A DNA stretch of 64,000 nucleotides from Chrysomallon squamiferum (taxonomy: Eukaryota > Mollusca > Gastropoda > Neomphalida > Peltospiridae): the NCBI GenBank assembly GCA_012295275.1, contig CM022674.1, positions 11,704,864 through 11,768,863 of the forward strand. The letters are read 5' to 3'. Under the pieces are notes generated by a model. It ran no database searches. It had not been told where the DNA came from and saw only the letters and a program-made list of their open reading frames with translations. Position 1 is the first letter of the stretch. Each line of letters opens with the position of its first letter. Below, piece by piece: positions 1 through 14,008 of this stretch. The translations under genes and the position numbers were made by a program.

Positions 1-1277
1 TGATTTGATTGAAAGTTTGTACAAATGTTACATTATTAACAAGAATGTTTAAAATGTAATATGTGATTTTCTTTAAAAATTAAATATAGTTTAATTTTTT
101 TTAATTTATTGCTTTTTAAAATATTTTTTATTAAAAAATAGTCATAGAAAATCAAATGTCTTTATTTATTTATTGATTTTTATATATTTTATTTAGAAGA
201 TATTACAAAGAATACAATTACTTACACAAAAAGTGCTAGAAAAACTTTCATTTATTTGTATAATAGGTGTTACATAACATGGTACATCTATGGAACAAAC
301 TGTTTTTTTTCTTAAACATTTTTTATGCAAACATTTCTATACATAAAACAACTTTCAAAAATATTGTGTGCAAAAACAAGTAATAAATAACTGTTTTTTT
401 TTTTTTTTTTTTTTTTTTGTAATGAAAAAAGTCTAGATGAACTTCACAATATCATTTGTTCAGGATTTCTAATTAATTCACACCTGTATTTTTGTATATC
501 TACATTTTATTTATACACTGTGTTATTTGACACCTGCTTAATTTCATTCACACATATTTCTCTCACCTTTTAAGGATGTTTACCATGGAGTTCTCTAAAT
601 CTGTAAGTAATAATAAACTGATAATAAATTATTATTATTAAAAAGTGTAAAAAGAAAAGATAAGAAATGATGATATAGACAATTATGATAATAATAACAA
701 TAACCGTAATGAAATAACAATAATAATAATAATAACAACAATAATAACAATAACAATAACAATAAGAATAAATATAATAATAATTAATAATGATGATGAT
801 GATCATGAAGATGATAAATGATGAAGATGATATAATAATTATAATGTTAATAATAAAAACAGTCATTCTATTACTTCAGACTCTGAGTAGTTTAGATCCC
901 ACAGACTCTGCTACATGACAAAGTACACTTACCTCAGAGGTCAATGCACTTGTTACAGCACTAAACTGATTTATGAACAGTGGATGGAAACTGTTATTAA
1001 AAAAGGTGTAAAACTGTGTCATACAACATCTTCATTATTTCTCATGGGGGTTACAAGATTTCCCTCACTGGTAGACATCATTTTTACTTGTGATAATAAG
1101 AACATAGCTGCTTTGTTGAAAGTGTGAGAATAATAATAACCTCTGCCCTTTTGGTGTTAAACTTTGAGTGTTTTGTGACAGAGGTGAATACAAGTTCAGT
1201 ATCACATAGAAACTCTCAGACATAAAGTTTTATAACAGACTTTATGCAATAAAAGAAAGAAAAAGTATCTTATTATT

Positions 1278-1278
<1 letters not shown>

Positions 1279-1310
<32 letters not shown>

Positions 1311-1363
1311 GAGAGAGACACATGTATACATCTCTCTCTCTCTCTCTCTCACACACAAACACA

Positions 1364-1407
<44 letters not shown>
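1279..1407. repeat. Compound TTG, CT and CA microsatellite
   Basis: Eleven TTG units, then (CT)n and a CA run of about 48 bp. Confidence 0.93.
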
Positions 1408-1411
<4 letters not shown>

Positions 1412-1608
1412 GACACACACATACACACATTAACAGACACATTGACAGACAAGTCATATAGAAAGGGATGTATGGAAATTCACTAAACCCACTTAAACAC
1501 CTGATGTACAGATTTATCCAGATTTCTCTACTTACACAGTCAGGTTACAAAACAACTTTAATCCAATTACTCATTACTGTCTGTATATAGCACCTACAGT
1601 CATTCGAG

Positions 1609-1611
<3 letters not shown>

Positions 1612-1649
<38 letters not shown>

Positions 1650-1910
1650 TGTTTTTGTGTGTGTGTGTAAGTGCATGTATGAGAGAGAGAGACAGATTGT
1701 TATGCTCATGAACATTTTTGTATGTATGTACATATGAAAGTATGTATGTATGTATGTGTATGTATATATATGTATTTATTTTTGTATGTACATATATGTA
1801 TTTATGCATGTGTATGTATATATGTATATTTTTTGAGTTTGTATTTATATATTTATGTATGTGTATATTATGTACATATGTATGTATGTATGTATGTGTT
1901 TTTGTATATA
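1612..1910. repeat. GT then GTAT/TATG tract
   Basis: (GT)n is followed by imperfect TATGTATG sequence; no gene is visible. Confidence 0.85.
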
Positions 1911-2039
1911 CAAGTACAGGAATCTTAGGAAATATCAGATTCCTGCAGTTAAATCTGTGAGTGTTGAAACAATTGGATTCTTGTTCAGTGCAGAAAGTCC
2001 ACTGGGAAATCTGAGAGTTTTGGCTAAATGATTTGAAAT

Positions 2040-2255
2040 TCCCGGATTACTGTCAAACATTTGATAGCTTGTTACTTTTGCGCTTACGTCCTTCGACCAG
2101 ATTGGAGTTACCTCCCCTGAGACCAGGCCTGTGAACAGTTTGAGTCGTGTAGTTAAACTCGCGACTCTGTAAAGGAATAATTTCCTTTTCCTGCTTCTTC
2201 GTAAAACTGTCTCCAGCGATCTGGTTCCGAGATAAATAATTAATTAACTGCGACA
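2040..2255. other. Repeat-free, GC-richer segment of unknown role
   Basis: This unique sequence (CTTACGTCCTTCGACCAGAT, GTGTAGTTAAACTCGCGACT) contrasts with the microsatellites around it. No open frame of note, splice-bounded exon or known RNA is visible. It could be a regulatory element or non-coding exon. Confidence 0.3.
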
Positions 2256-2912
2256 GCGACTCGTGTGTATGTTTTAACTGTGAGATACAGACGTAGATAC
2301 ACCAGTGACTCGTGTGTGTGTTTTAACTGTGAGATACAGACGTAGATACACCAGTGACACGGGTGTGTGTTTTAACTGTGAGATACAGACGTAGATACAC
2401 CAGTGACTCGCGTGTGTGTTTTAACTGTGAGATACAGACGTAGATACACCAGTGACTCGCGTGTGTGTTTTAACTGTGAGATACAGACGTAGATACACCA
2501 GTGACTCGCGTGTGTGTTTTAACTGTGAGATACAGACGTAGATACACCAGTGACTCGCGTGTGTGTTTTAACTGTGAGATACAGACGTAGATACACCAGT
2601 GACTCGCGTGTGTGTTTTAACTGTGAGATACAGACGTAGATACACCAGTGACTCGCGTGTGTGTTTTAACTGTGAGATACAGACGTAGATACACCAGTGA
2701 CTCGCGTGTGTGTTTTAACTGTGTGTGTTTACAGACGTAGATACAGACGTAGATAGATACACCAGTGACTCAGTGACTCGTGTGTGTGTTTTAACTGTGA
2801 GATACAGACGTAGATGTGTTTTAACTGTGAGATACAGACGTAGTCACCAGTGACTCGCGTGTGTGTTTTAACTGTGAGATACAGACGTAGATACACCAGT
2901 GACTCGCGTGTG
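2256..2912. repeat. 49-bp CpG-bearing minisatellite
   Basis: About 13 copies of a unit containing GACTCGCGTGTGTGTTTTAA and CTGTGAGATACAGACGTAG. The first two or three units have GACTCGTG or GACACGGG, the middle ones are nearly identical, and 2716-2850 contains shuffled partial units. Each unit has up to three CpGs in a CpG-poor region. Confidence 0.95.
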
Positions 2913-2919
2913 TGCTAAC

Positions 2920-3288
2920 ACACACATACATACACATACAGAAACCCAGAGACCCAAATATGCATCACATGCATATACACATATACACATACATACACAT
3001 ATACACACACAGACACATACACACATAGATACACATATACACACAGACACATTCACATACATTCATACACACACATACATAGATACACATACATATATGC
3101 ACAGAAAAATACAAACGCATAATACATATATACACATGCATACACAGAGACACGCACGCATGCACACATACATATATAAACACAATACATGTACACACAT
3201 AAATAAACACACAGACACATACACACACGTACTAACATATATACACACACACATACACACAAACACACATATATATATATATACACAA

Positions 3289-3319
<31 letters not shown>

Positions 3320-3345
3320 CATACAAACACACATACAGACACATA
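2920..3345. repeat. CA/TACA/TATA low-complexity tract
   Basis: Imperfect ACATATACACACACAGACAC-type sequence. The overlapping open frames on both strands are low-complexity artefacts. Confidence 0.88.
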
Positions 3346-4008
3346 CCCACACACTACAGTTTTCAAACAGACATGTTCTAGGATCATGTCCCAGTAATCA
3401 CTGAGATCTCACCCAACTGAACATCCACAAAAACACAAAACTAATACATCATCTGTATTTTGTTAGTCTGTAATCATAGAAAACTAATTTTAAAACTGAT
3501 AGAAATAAAAGTCACTGAGATTAATCTGTGTCAGGTTGAAAAATGGTGACAGATGTTTCACTCAAAATTTCTTATTTTACTTTATCTACGCTAACCTATT
3601 TTTATAGTGGACATTTTAGCAAAGCACAAAATTACTAGTAGATGAAATCTGTCTGTTCTCCACCCAGCACTCACAGTCCACGTCTAATGCACCTCTAGAC
3701 AAAACTACTTCAGCCTTTTTCATTTTTTGTTAAATTGTTTTTAAACTTCACTTTTCTCTCTCAGATTGTTTTCACACAAAATAGAGAGTTATATGATGTG
3801 GATGAAAGAACTGACGCACTTTTTCTAAACTTTTCTCTCCAAAGAAATCAAACAAATATGACGAGTTGATAGATGTACTCAATAATTAACTTATTACTCT
3901 GTGTAGTGCACACACCACTTATCTGAAAATACAACTTCACTTCATCATCCTAGCTCCTGCAGAGAAAGAATCCATATCAGACAGGGCTTTTTTTTAATTT
4001 TTTTTTTA

Positions 4009-4060
<52 letters not shown>

Positions 4061-4062
4061 AA
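4009..4062. repeat. ATT microsatellite
   Basis: About 17 ATT units. Confidence 0.93.
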
Positions 4063-4596
4063 AAAAATGTCACGTTATAGTCAAATATGAAAATAGAGAT
4101 GTCATTTAATTTAGCATCCTGAAACATGTTTAGAATCTATCAATATTTTGCTTTGCTGTTTTTCAAAAGGACTGTATGTGTGATATTATACAGATATTTT
4201 TTTTTTTCTCTTATCTAACAAAAGTGCAACAAGAATAACAAAAATAGTCATAAGTACTTTTGTAAATATATCCATTTCAAAAAGTTATACAAAAGAATAC
4301 TGAAAATATGAAACAGAGAATAAGTTACACTGCAGTGACACAAACAAGCTAACTTACATTATTGTTTAACATAATACATCCAGAACTGTCATATGTAGCA
4401 GTCCACTTGTGAATAAAGAATGAAACATGTTAATAGTAGTATGTATCAGTCTAGTTGTACACAAATATTGTGAACAGTGTATATACCAGTCTAAGTGAAA
4501 ATAATAGCTTGTTAACACTGTTATGTACCAGTCTAGCAGTAAACAAATCATGATAACAATGTTAAGTACCAGTCTAGCTGTAAACAACTCTTCTTA

Positions 4597-4602
<6 letters not shown>

Positions 4603-4654
<52 letters not shown>

Positions 4655-4684
4655 ACACACACACACACCCACCCACACACACAC
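4603..4684. repeat. CA microsatellite
   Basis: A short GC run (CGCGCGC) leads into about 80 bp of CA with CCCA interruptions. Confidence 0.93.
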
Positions 4685-4750
4685 GAGTGAAAGATAAAGA
4701 CAGATAGAGAAAAAGACAGAGAGAAACATATAGAGAGAAAGACAGAGAGA

Positions 4751-4782
4751 GAAATAGACAAATGAGCACATTAAGTGTGAAT
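4751..4782 (+). mobile_element. SINE fragment after a GA/CA tract
   Basis: Thirty-two bases starting GAAATAGACAAATGAGCACA are identical to 19194-19225. Only this piece of the element is recognisable. Confidence 0.5.
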
Positions 4783-5136
4783 ATTATTATTATGTTAGAG
4801 AAAATTAATGTAAAAACATCACGAATGGATTGCCGATGGATCTTGTTATTTTTCTCATTTTTTTATCTTAATTTTATGTCTGGCAGTATGTTTTCAGATT
4901 GGTTACTTGTTTTCTGTCACCTTCATTTTTAATCTTTCATTTTTTTTATTTTAGTTTTTTTATTTATATATTTATATATTTATTTATTTGTTTGTTTGTT
5001 TGTTTATTTGTTTTGTTTATTTGTTTATTTGTTTATTTATTTATTTATTTATTCATTAAGCACATTTTGGTAAACTGTATGAAAGGAGCCAGTAGATATT
5101 TTCAGTTTAAAGAGACAATATCTATAAGTAGCTAAC

Positions 5137-5168
<32 letters not shown>

Positions 5169-5415
5169 AACCATTAATTAATTAAAACATTAAAACAAAC
5201 ACAGCAGATGACAAATGTGTATTTCTGTTAAAATAATTCGGTTTGATTGGCAACTCTTCATTTCTCTCTTCCTCTCCTCTCTCTCTCTTTGTCTCTACAT
5301 CTGCCTGTCTCTTTTTTTTGTTTTTCTCTGTTTCTATATTTTCTCTTCTGTCTCTCTCTACTTTTATTTTCTCTCTTCTTTTTTTCTCCCTTTTACCTCT
5401 GTCAGTCTTTTTCTT

Positions 5416-5417
<2 letters not shown>

Positions 5418-5484
<67 letters not shown>
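5418..5484. repeat. CT microsatellite
   Basis: About 65 bp of perfect (CT)n within a wider pyrimidine-rich region from 5257. Confidence 0.95.
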
Positions 5485-5486
<2 letters not shown>

Positions 5487-5599
5487 TTCTCTCTGCCTCC
5501 TGTTCTCAAAATCACACAATTACTACTACTACATCAATACCATCTCTTGAGTGATCTGTTAAAAGCTCAAGCACATTTTAAGCGATTCTAGTGAGTGGA

Positions 5600-5800
5600 T
5601 CACCACGTGTGTTTACGAGGAAATTTAGTCAAACGTTTTTCTCATCGTCTGACAATCACTACAGCTGACAGACAGCTCCACGCTAGTGTGCAACATCTTC
5701 AAGAGTGACAACGGCAGTACTAGGGGTAAGTTCTTGTGTCAGCAAGGGGAGGAGTGTCTGGCAGAGGGGTATATCCTGATGCAATACTTGCTTTTATTAC
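5600..5800 (+). promoter_or_regulatory. Possible 5' UTR or promoter-proximal region
   Basis: This patch is less repetitive and richer in G+C and CpG than its flanks. It carries a CACGTG E-box at 5604-5609 and a consensus donor GGG|GTAAGT at 5726, so an alternative non-coding first exon could end at 5725. It lies just upstream of the candidate exon at 5801. No clear TATA box is placed correctly. Confidence 0.25.
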
Positions 5801-5849
5801 ATGTCTGGTTTGTCACTCAACGAGGTTGAGAAAATATTTCTGTTACAAG
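5801..5849 (+). CDS. Candidate first coding exon (exon 1) of the M13 peptidase
   Basis: An ATG at 5801 opens 16 codons (MSGLSLNEVEKIFLLQ) and ends after one base of the next codon at a consensus donor, G|GTAAGT, at 5850. This phase-1 end fits the exon at 34687, which starts with two bases completing a Glu codon. An in-frame TGA at 5777-5779 precedes the ATG. The Kozak context is weak (T at -3). The intron would be 28.8 kb. This is inference from phase and splice signals; the alternative is a non-coding first exon with translation starting at the ATG at 34758. Confidence 0.35.
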
Positions 5850-8800
5850 GTAAGTGAATGTTTGAGGTTTTTGTGAAGATTCTTGTTGTTATTTTTTTAT
5901 GAGTGGTATTTAGTTCAATGCTCTTTTAGGTTTTGGTTAAATAACATTAATGAATGATGGTATTCATTTGTTTGTTTGTTTATTTTATTTTATTTATTTA
6001 TTTGTTTGTTTATTTATTTTTATTTATAATATATTTTATTTTATTTTATTTATTTATTTATTTATTTATTTAATTTAAAATGTATTTACTTAATTATTTA
6101 CAGATTCGTTGTTGCTGTTTTTGTTATTATTTTATTATTATTATCTGAGAAGAGATGTTTAAATTTTACACAACGTAGTTCAGTTCTGATTTGCTCCATG
6201 TAATGATGCAAGACAAAACTAAAACAGTCAAACGAACAGACAGTGGGTTATCAGCATTTCAAAGATTTAATTTTGGTAATAAAATACATTTTTACATGCT
6301 TGTACTATATTTCCACTGTTTTATATAAATGTGAATATATAGAAATTTTAAACAATCAACATTGAGATTTAGTTTTAAAATGAACAGGATAATCATGGTA
6401 CTAAAATTAAAATTGTTTGTGTGTCTGTGCATATGTGTATATGTATATGTGTATGTTAAAAACATATGCTTATATAACAGTGTGTGATGAGTTTGATAGT
6501 AAATATCAGTTTAGTTCACACCAATGTATTTGTGTGTGTGTGTGCATAAATATATGTACGTATGTATGGACATATGTTTGTATATATAGGTGTCTGTGTG
6601 TGTGTGTGTATATATGTGTGTGTGTGTGCATAAATATATGTACGTATGTATGGATATATGTTTGTATATATAGGTGTGTGTGTGTGTATATATATATATA
6701 TGTGTCTGTGTGTGTGTGTTAAAAACATGTATATATATATGTGTCTGTGTGTGTGTGTTAAAAACATGTATATATATATGACAGTGTGTGATATGTTTGA
6801 TATTTGATATCAGTTCAGTTCACACCAGTGTGTGTGATGTGTTGTGTGAATATTTACTTATAATTAGTTTTCTGTCGTTTGTGACAGAAATGTTCTTGTT
6901 TTTTCACACATTTGTACAAACAGATAATAAACACATACACACACACTCATATATACATACACTCACACACAAACACACTCATATATACATACACTCACAC
7001 ACATATCACCCACACACAAACGCACACTCACATATACATACACACACCCAAATACTCATACACACATATAAACATACATACATGCAGACATACATACATA
7101 CACATACACACACACACTCTCATATACACACACATAGATGCTCTTACAGAATATAACCCAAACAAAATCCATATAATTAATGATCCATATTCTGCTGAAC
7201 AAACACACTAAGCCATAGCCACAGTTTTGTTGACAAATCTTTTAATAATAAATAAACAAAAATTAATAACCAATCAAACTTTCAGTGTGTTTTATAAACA
7301 TTTATTTTCACATGTCAGCCGTCCAGTTTTATACAAACACCTTTCAATAATACATAAACAGAAATTAACAGCCATTCCATTTTTCAAAATGATCATAGCT
7401 GAACAAAAACATGCCATCTGTCAAAGGACACAAACATGAGACAAGTTCCATGTTAGTCTGACAGTGTGCAGTGGAGCGTGACGTCAGTACCACGTCTTTG
7501 TCAAAATAAATGTTTTGTGTAATGAAACGTGAGCGAGGCATTTCAAAGTCAGTGAAGTGTGAAACTCACACATCTCTGAAAACTGTCAATAATTTAAACA
7601 CTACACAGATGTTTCCTTTCTTCCATCCATCCATCTATCAATTTATTCATTCTTCCTTTCACTCATCCATCCGTATTTTTGTTAGATCATTCATTTTCTC
7701 ATCCATTCTTTTTAATTCATCTATCACTTGCACTTTTTCTTTCATTCTTCTTTTCACTTATCCATCATTTCATCATGATTCATTCTTTCATTCATTTTTT
7801 CATTCTCTCATTCATTGTTTAATTCCTCTGTTTCTATCCATCCTACAATGCATTCATCATTGTCGACATGTTAACCAGACATTATTCATCCATCCCTTTG
7901 TCCATCCATCCATTCTTACATTTTTCTGTCTATCCTGTGTATGTTGATGTCTACATCATTCTTCCTTACATAATTAATTTATTCATTCATCTTTCCATCC
8001 ACCAGTTTATCCATTTCTTTTATTCACTGATTCAATTATCAATTCATTCCAACCTTCCACCCATCCATTTATCCACTGTCAACCTCTTTATATATCTTTA
8101 TTTGTTTGTGTATCTGTCTGTCTGTCTTGTTCTACTCTCCTCTCTCTCTCTGTGTGTCTCTCTCTCTCTTTCAGTGTGTCTGTCTCTCTCTCTCTCTCTC
8201 TCGTCCCAATCTATCTATTAATTTCACCATCTGTCAAGAATATCAGTTTGAACTTTTTCTATCGGACTTTTTCAAGAGTCTATAAATTGATTTCTCATAT
8301 TGATCTTCAATTTCAGATGTACATGAGATTAAAGTGATGATCAGCAAGAAGCTGTTGAACCAGTTTCTCAAACACATCAAGCGTGTTTCACCGAGTTTGC
8401 CGTCATTTCTCTCCCACTCTTGAAACAAATGTCACGGCATATCGAATCGCTCATATCATCTTGCCTCTCACCAGCTCGACACAAATGTTGAAGAATTGTG
8501 TCTTGTTTTGTCTGACACCCACTTGTGATGAAAATGTCACAGAAAATTGAATTTCATATCAAATTTCTTCTTTTTCCCCTCTGAAGATAAATTTATTAAA
8601 ATATCAAGTGTTGAAGAATTCAGATAAATGTCATGGAGCAAATATATTTATTTTTTATTTTATTATTCTTCTTTTTTTTACTTCTGCATGTTTAATTGAT
8701 ATTTAAATTTGTTTTAATTTGCTTTGTTTTTTTTTTAAATTTTAATTGTTGTTTTTTTATTCTAATTTTAAATTCAATTTATTTATTTTTTTAATTAAAT

Positions 8801-9156
8801 TTTACTTTTATTTTTAATTTTATTTTAAGTTTTAATTTCTAAAACTTTTATGTATTTCTTTATATTTTATTTTACTGTTAATTTCAATTTCCTGTTAATT
8901 TTTGGGAGGGGGCTTTGATCATTACAAGATTCCCACCCCAAATTCAGGAAAATTTATTAAATTTATTAAACTTGTTCTGACTAAGATTATAACTTTTACT
9001 ATGTGATTATGATTTATGTGAAAAGGAAAATACTAAAATATTGTAACTTAAAAAAATATTTATAAATAAAACTTCCTTAAGAAAAAATAAATTATGTTAA
9101 GAAAATACATAGCTACACATACATATATATTATATATATACACACATACACATATT

Positions 9157-9194
<38 letters not shown>

Positions 9195-9720
9195 AATGTT
9201 TTATTTAAGAACGATACATGTTTAGATATTTTACAGCACTCTGCAGACTAACACAAGTTTTACTGTAACACGTTTATGGCGACACTGTTTGTCTATTTCT
9301 GTAAAACCAACAACAATTACTGATTTTTCATTATTTAATAATGAATGAGGTCTGTTATGAAAACAGCCCAGTTCGTAATAAAACATTTATTTTGATGAGA
9401 AAACATTTTTCTTACTTACTCTATCGACAACCGCCATCTGTAACTATTGAAAATAGGAATGTCTAAAAATAGAATTCTACGTCTGTCAGTGGTCTAGTTA
9501 AGTTGTTCGGGGAGTAAAAACCACACTGTCTAGACGAGTTTGTTTAGTACTTTACTATATTTGTGAATTTAGAAAAATCAAGAAATAAGCACAATAATAA
9601 ATCATTATGATGATTATTATTATTATCAGTTAAAGATTTCGTACACAATATTTCAAAATCCGAAAGGCTTCGAAATCTGAAAACTTTTTCTCAACAGAAG
9701 AAATGCGTATATCAGATTAT

Positions 9721-9728
<8 letters not shown>

Positions 9729-9766
<38 letters not shown>
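9729..9766. repeat. AT microsatellite
   Basis: About 19 AT units. Confidence 0.93.
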
Positions 9767-9773
<7 letters not shown>

Positions 9774-10706
9774 CTTGTACAAAATTATTAAAAGTCTATG
9801 AGTATAATCTATATATAAAGTATAAATGGAATCTGTATTTAGACTTAGATCCTATTCTTAGGTTGTCTCTTTATAATTATGCCAAAATCTTTAAAAGTTA
9901 GAAATCTGAAACACATCAGTCCAAAGCATTTTGAAAAAGGATGAATAAACCTGTATTATTATCATAATCATCATCGTCATCATCATCATCATCGTCATCA
10001 TTATTATTATTGTAATCATCATCATCATTATTATTATTGTAATCATCATCATCATCATTTTCATTATTATTATTATTATTCAGAAATGTCAACATATTTT
10101 CATATTAACAGCAGTTGTGTTAATATTCCTGTAATACAGGTATTTGATTGGGAAATTTACTAATTATCTTTCACTTATTTTTTTTTTTTATTTTTTTTTT
10201 TTTTTTTTTTTTGATTTCATTGATTGCTTGTTTATTTCTTTTTCTTCTTCATCTTCTTTTTTTTTTATTTATTTATCTGTTTATTTATTTACTTGTTTAT
10301 CTAGTTTGTTTTGTGTTTTTTTGCTTTCTTTTCATTGATTTTTATTTTAATTATTTTTTGTTAGTAACATTTTTTTGTTCATTCTTTTGCTGCTTTTTTT
10401 TCCATAATTATTTCCAGTTCTTTTTTTCTTCTTTTTTTCTTCTTTTCTTTTGTTGTTTTTGCAGACTTGTCGTCTGCTCTGCTGTACCTCTGTGTAATGA
10501 AAAACAAATATGTACATTTTAATGTCATCCAGAGATAAATTTGTTTTCATGTTTTTACAGCATAAACAAATTTAATTTGTTATTTTTTTTTATTATTATT
10601 TTTTTTTGTATTGTTGTTTTTCTTCTCTTTCTTTGTAATGACATGGTTTTTATTAATGCTGTTGTGTTTAAATTAATTAATTATTTATTTTATCCTTTAT
10701 TTATTA

Positions 10707-10744
<38 letters not shown>

Positions 10745-10766
10745 AGCATTATTTTTCTTCTTCTTC

Positions 10767-10822
<56 letters not shown>
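10707..10822. repeat. ATT microsatellites
   Basis: Two ATT blocks are separated by a short TTCTTC segment; the downstream flank is AGT-rich (10880-10990). Confidence 0.93.
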
Positions 10823-10824
<2 letters not shown>

Positions 10825-11744
10825 CTAACTTCATCATCATAATTGTTATATTCACTACAGTTATTATTAATAGTAGTAGTAGTAGTATCAATAATGTTAG
10901 CAGCAGCAGAAGCAGTAATAGTAGTAGTAATGTTGGTGGTAATAACAGAGTAGTAGTAGTAGTTGTTGCTGTAGATGTGGTACTACTAGTAGAAGAAGTT
11001 TTAATTTTTAAAATTTTCTTTCGTTTTTTTATTTCTTTATTTATATTTTTTATTATTTATATTATTTTTTCTTCTTATTATTATTAGTATTATCTCTACA
11101 TTTGTAAACATGTTTGCAGATATTTTTATTAAAAACTAAATCCACTGTTGATGCTTAAATTTATACTTCTGATTATTAGCACATATGAACAGATAATCAG
11201 TTTTAAGCAGTTGAATATATACATGTATGTTTTGATCTGTGTTTCTCAGAAAGTAAAACAAAATGCAGAAGAAAACTGCAGACAATGAAAACATTAATCT
11301 TTTATCCAATTTCACAGTTCGGTGAAAACCAGACATTTGTGTGAAGCACAAGAAAATTATTTGTAATAATTACTTAATACATTTTACTTTTGTATGTGTC
11401 TGTAAAATATCTTTGTTTCTGGCTGTATCTGTCAATTATTAAATAATAGAAAAGATACTTTGTAATTATCTGTATGTCAGTTAATTACATAATATGTTTA
11501 ACTTTTCTATCTGTATTTGTAATAATTACTTAAATACATAGTATGTGTTTAGTTTAAAGTGCAATGTGTTTGTGTATGGTTGTCTGTGTGTCCATTTGTA
11601 ACAGGTAACAGGTTTATTTTTTTGTTTATGTGAATGAGTATGTAATGTTAATGTGTTTTTGTTTCTGTTATAATTACTTATATAACACTTGTTTATATTT
11701 TTATTTGTAATAGTTATGTATGTTTGTTTATACTGTGAAGTAGT

Positions 11745-14006
11745 GTAGGTGCAAGTTAAAATGACGTTGGTACAGTCTAGGACTTTGTTAAAATGACATT
11801 GGTACAGTCTATGTGTATGCTAAAGTAACATTGGTACAGTCTAGGTATTTATTAAAATGACATTGGTACAGTGTAGGTGTTTGTTAAAATGGCGCTGATA
11901 TAGTGTTAGTGTTTGTTAAAATGACATTGGTACAGTCTAGGTCTTTGTTAAAAGGACACTGGTACAGTCTAGGTCTTTGTTAAATATACATTGGTACAGT
12001 CTAGATACTTTTGTTTTAAATGACATTGGTACAGTCTAGGTATTTTGTTAAAATGACAATGATACAGTCTAGGACTTTGTTAAAATGACATTGGTACAGT
12101 GTAGGTCGTTTGTTAAAATGACATTGATAAAGTCTAGGTCTTTGTTAAAATGACATTGGTACAGTGTAGGTCTTTGTTAAATGTACATTGATATAATCTA
12201 TGTCTTTTGTTAAAATGACATTGGTACAGTGTAGGTCGTTTGTTAAAATGACATTGATACAGTCCAGGTATTTTGTTACAATGACACTGATACAGTGTAG
12301 GTCTTTGTTATAATAACATTGGTATAGTCTAGGTCTTTTGTTAAAATGACATTAATACAGTTTAGGTCTTTTGTTAAAATGACATTGATACAGTCTAGGT
12401 TTTTTGTTAAAAGGACATTGGTACAGTCTAGGTCTTTTGTTTAAAATGACATTGATACAGTCTAGGTCTTTTGTTTAAAATGACATTGATACAGTCTAGG
12501 TCTTTTGTTAAAATGACATTGATACAGTCTAGGTCTTTTGTTAAAATGACATTGATACAGTCTAGGTCTTTTGTTAAAATGACATTAATACAGTCTAGGT
12601 CTTTTTTTTTAAAATGTACAGTCTAGGTATTTTGTTAAAAGGACATTGATACAGTCTAGGTCTTTTTGTTAAAATGACATTGATACAGTCTAGGTCTTTT
12701 CTTTTTAAAATGACATTGATACAGTCTAGGTCTAAGTTTTTTTGTTAAAGGACATTGATACAGTCTAGGTCTTTTGTTAAAATGACATTGATACAGTCTA
12801 GGTCTTTTGTTAAAAGGACATTGATACAGTCTAGGTATTTTGTTAAAATGACATTGATACAGTCTAGGTCTTTTGTTAAAATGACATTGATACAGTGTAG
12901 GTCTTTTGTTAAAATGACATTGATACAGTCTAGGTATTTTTTTTGTTAAAATGACATTGATACAGTCTAGGTCTTTTGTTAAAATGACATTAATACAGTC
13001 TATTTTGTTAAAAGGACATTGATACAGTCTAGGTCTTTTGTTAAAAGGACATTGATACAGTCTAGGTCTTTTGTTAAAAGGACATTGGTACAGTCTACGT
13101 CTTTTGTTTAAAATGACATTAATACAGTCTAGGTATTTTGTTTAAAAGGACATTGATACAGTCTAGGTCTTTTGTTAAAATGACATTGATACAGTCTATG
13201 GTCTTTTGTTAAAAGGACATTAATACAGTCTAGGTATTTTGTTAAAAGGACATTGATACAGTCTAGGTCTTTTGTTAAAATGACATTGATACAGTCTAGG
13301 TCTTTTGTTAAAAGGACATTAATACAGTCTAGGTATTTTGTTAAAAGGACATTAATACAGTCTAGGTCTTTTGTTAAAATGACATTGATACAGTCTAGGT
13401 CTTTTGTTAAAAGGACATTGATACAGTCTAGGTCTTTTGTTTAAAATGACATTGATACAGTCTAGGTCTTTTGTTTAAAATGACATTGATACAGTCTATG
13501 TCTTTTGTTAAAATGACATTAATACAGTCTAGGTATTTTGTTAAAAAGGACATTAATACAGTCTAGGTCTTTTGTTAGAATGACATTGATACAGTCTAGG
13601 TCTTTTGTTAAAAGGACATTGATACAGTCTAGGTCTTTTTTGTTAAAAGGACATTGATACAGTCTAGGTCTTTTGTTAAAAGGACATTGATACAGTCTAG
13701 GTCTTTTGTTAAAAGGACATTGATACAGTCTATGTCTTTTGTTAAAATGACATTGATACAGTCTAGGTATTTTGTTTAAAAGGACATTAATACAGTCTAG
13801 GTTAAATTTTGTTAGGTCTTTTGTTGACATTGATACAGTCTAGGTCTTTTGTTAAAAGGACATTGATACAGTCTAGGTCTTTTGTTAAAATGACATTGAT
13901 ACAGTCTACGTCTTTTGTTAAAATGACATTGATACAGTCTAGCTCTTTGTTAAAAAGGACCTTGGTACAGTCTAAGTGTTAAAATGACACTCATATAGTC
14001 TTAAAG
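11745..14006. repeat. 33-bp minisatellite, main block
   Basis: The unit is AGGTCTTTTGTTAAAATGAC followed by ATTGATACAGTCT. About 68 copies are present, diverged at the left edge and near-identical around 12400-13900. The variants are AATGACATT/AAGGACATT, ATTGATA/ATTAATA and runs of T. Because 33 is a multiple of three, it yields artificial 11-residue repeat reading frames on both strands; I see no reason to think these are translated. Confidence 0.95.
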
Positions 14007-14008
14007 TA

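Larger units (their letters stand above)
1..2039. other. Non-coding, AT-rich
   Basis: Apart from the microsatellites listed, it contains poly-T at 391-418 and AAT/AAC-rich DNA at 655-870. A 70-codon open frame at 915-1127 has no recognisable motif and no splice support. Confidence 0.6.
5850..11744. other. Probable intron, no gene seen
   Basis: TTTA/TTTG tracts (5965-6075), a diverged duplication of a TGTGTGATG...CAGTTCACACCA block (6464-6527 and 6762-6830), CATC-rich pyrimidine DNA (7615-8060), and ATC/ATT runs (9958-10080). All longer open frames are low-complexity. Confidence 0.55.

Noticed and set aside
12755-13830. Open frames of 11-residue repeats (MIQSRSFVKMTL-type) on both strands of the 33-bp array
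   Set aside because: The period is a multiple of three, so frames stay open by chance. Units vary by one-base T insertions that break the frame repeatedly, and there is no start or splice context.
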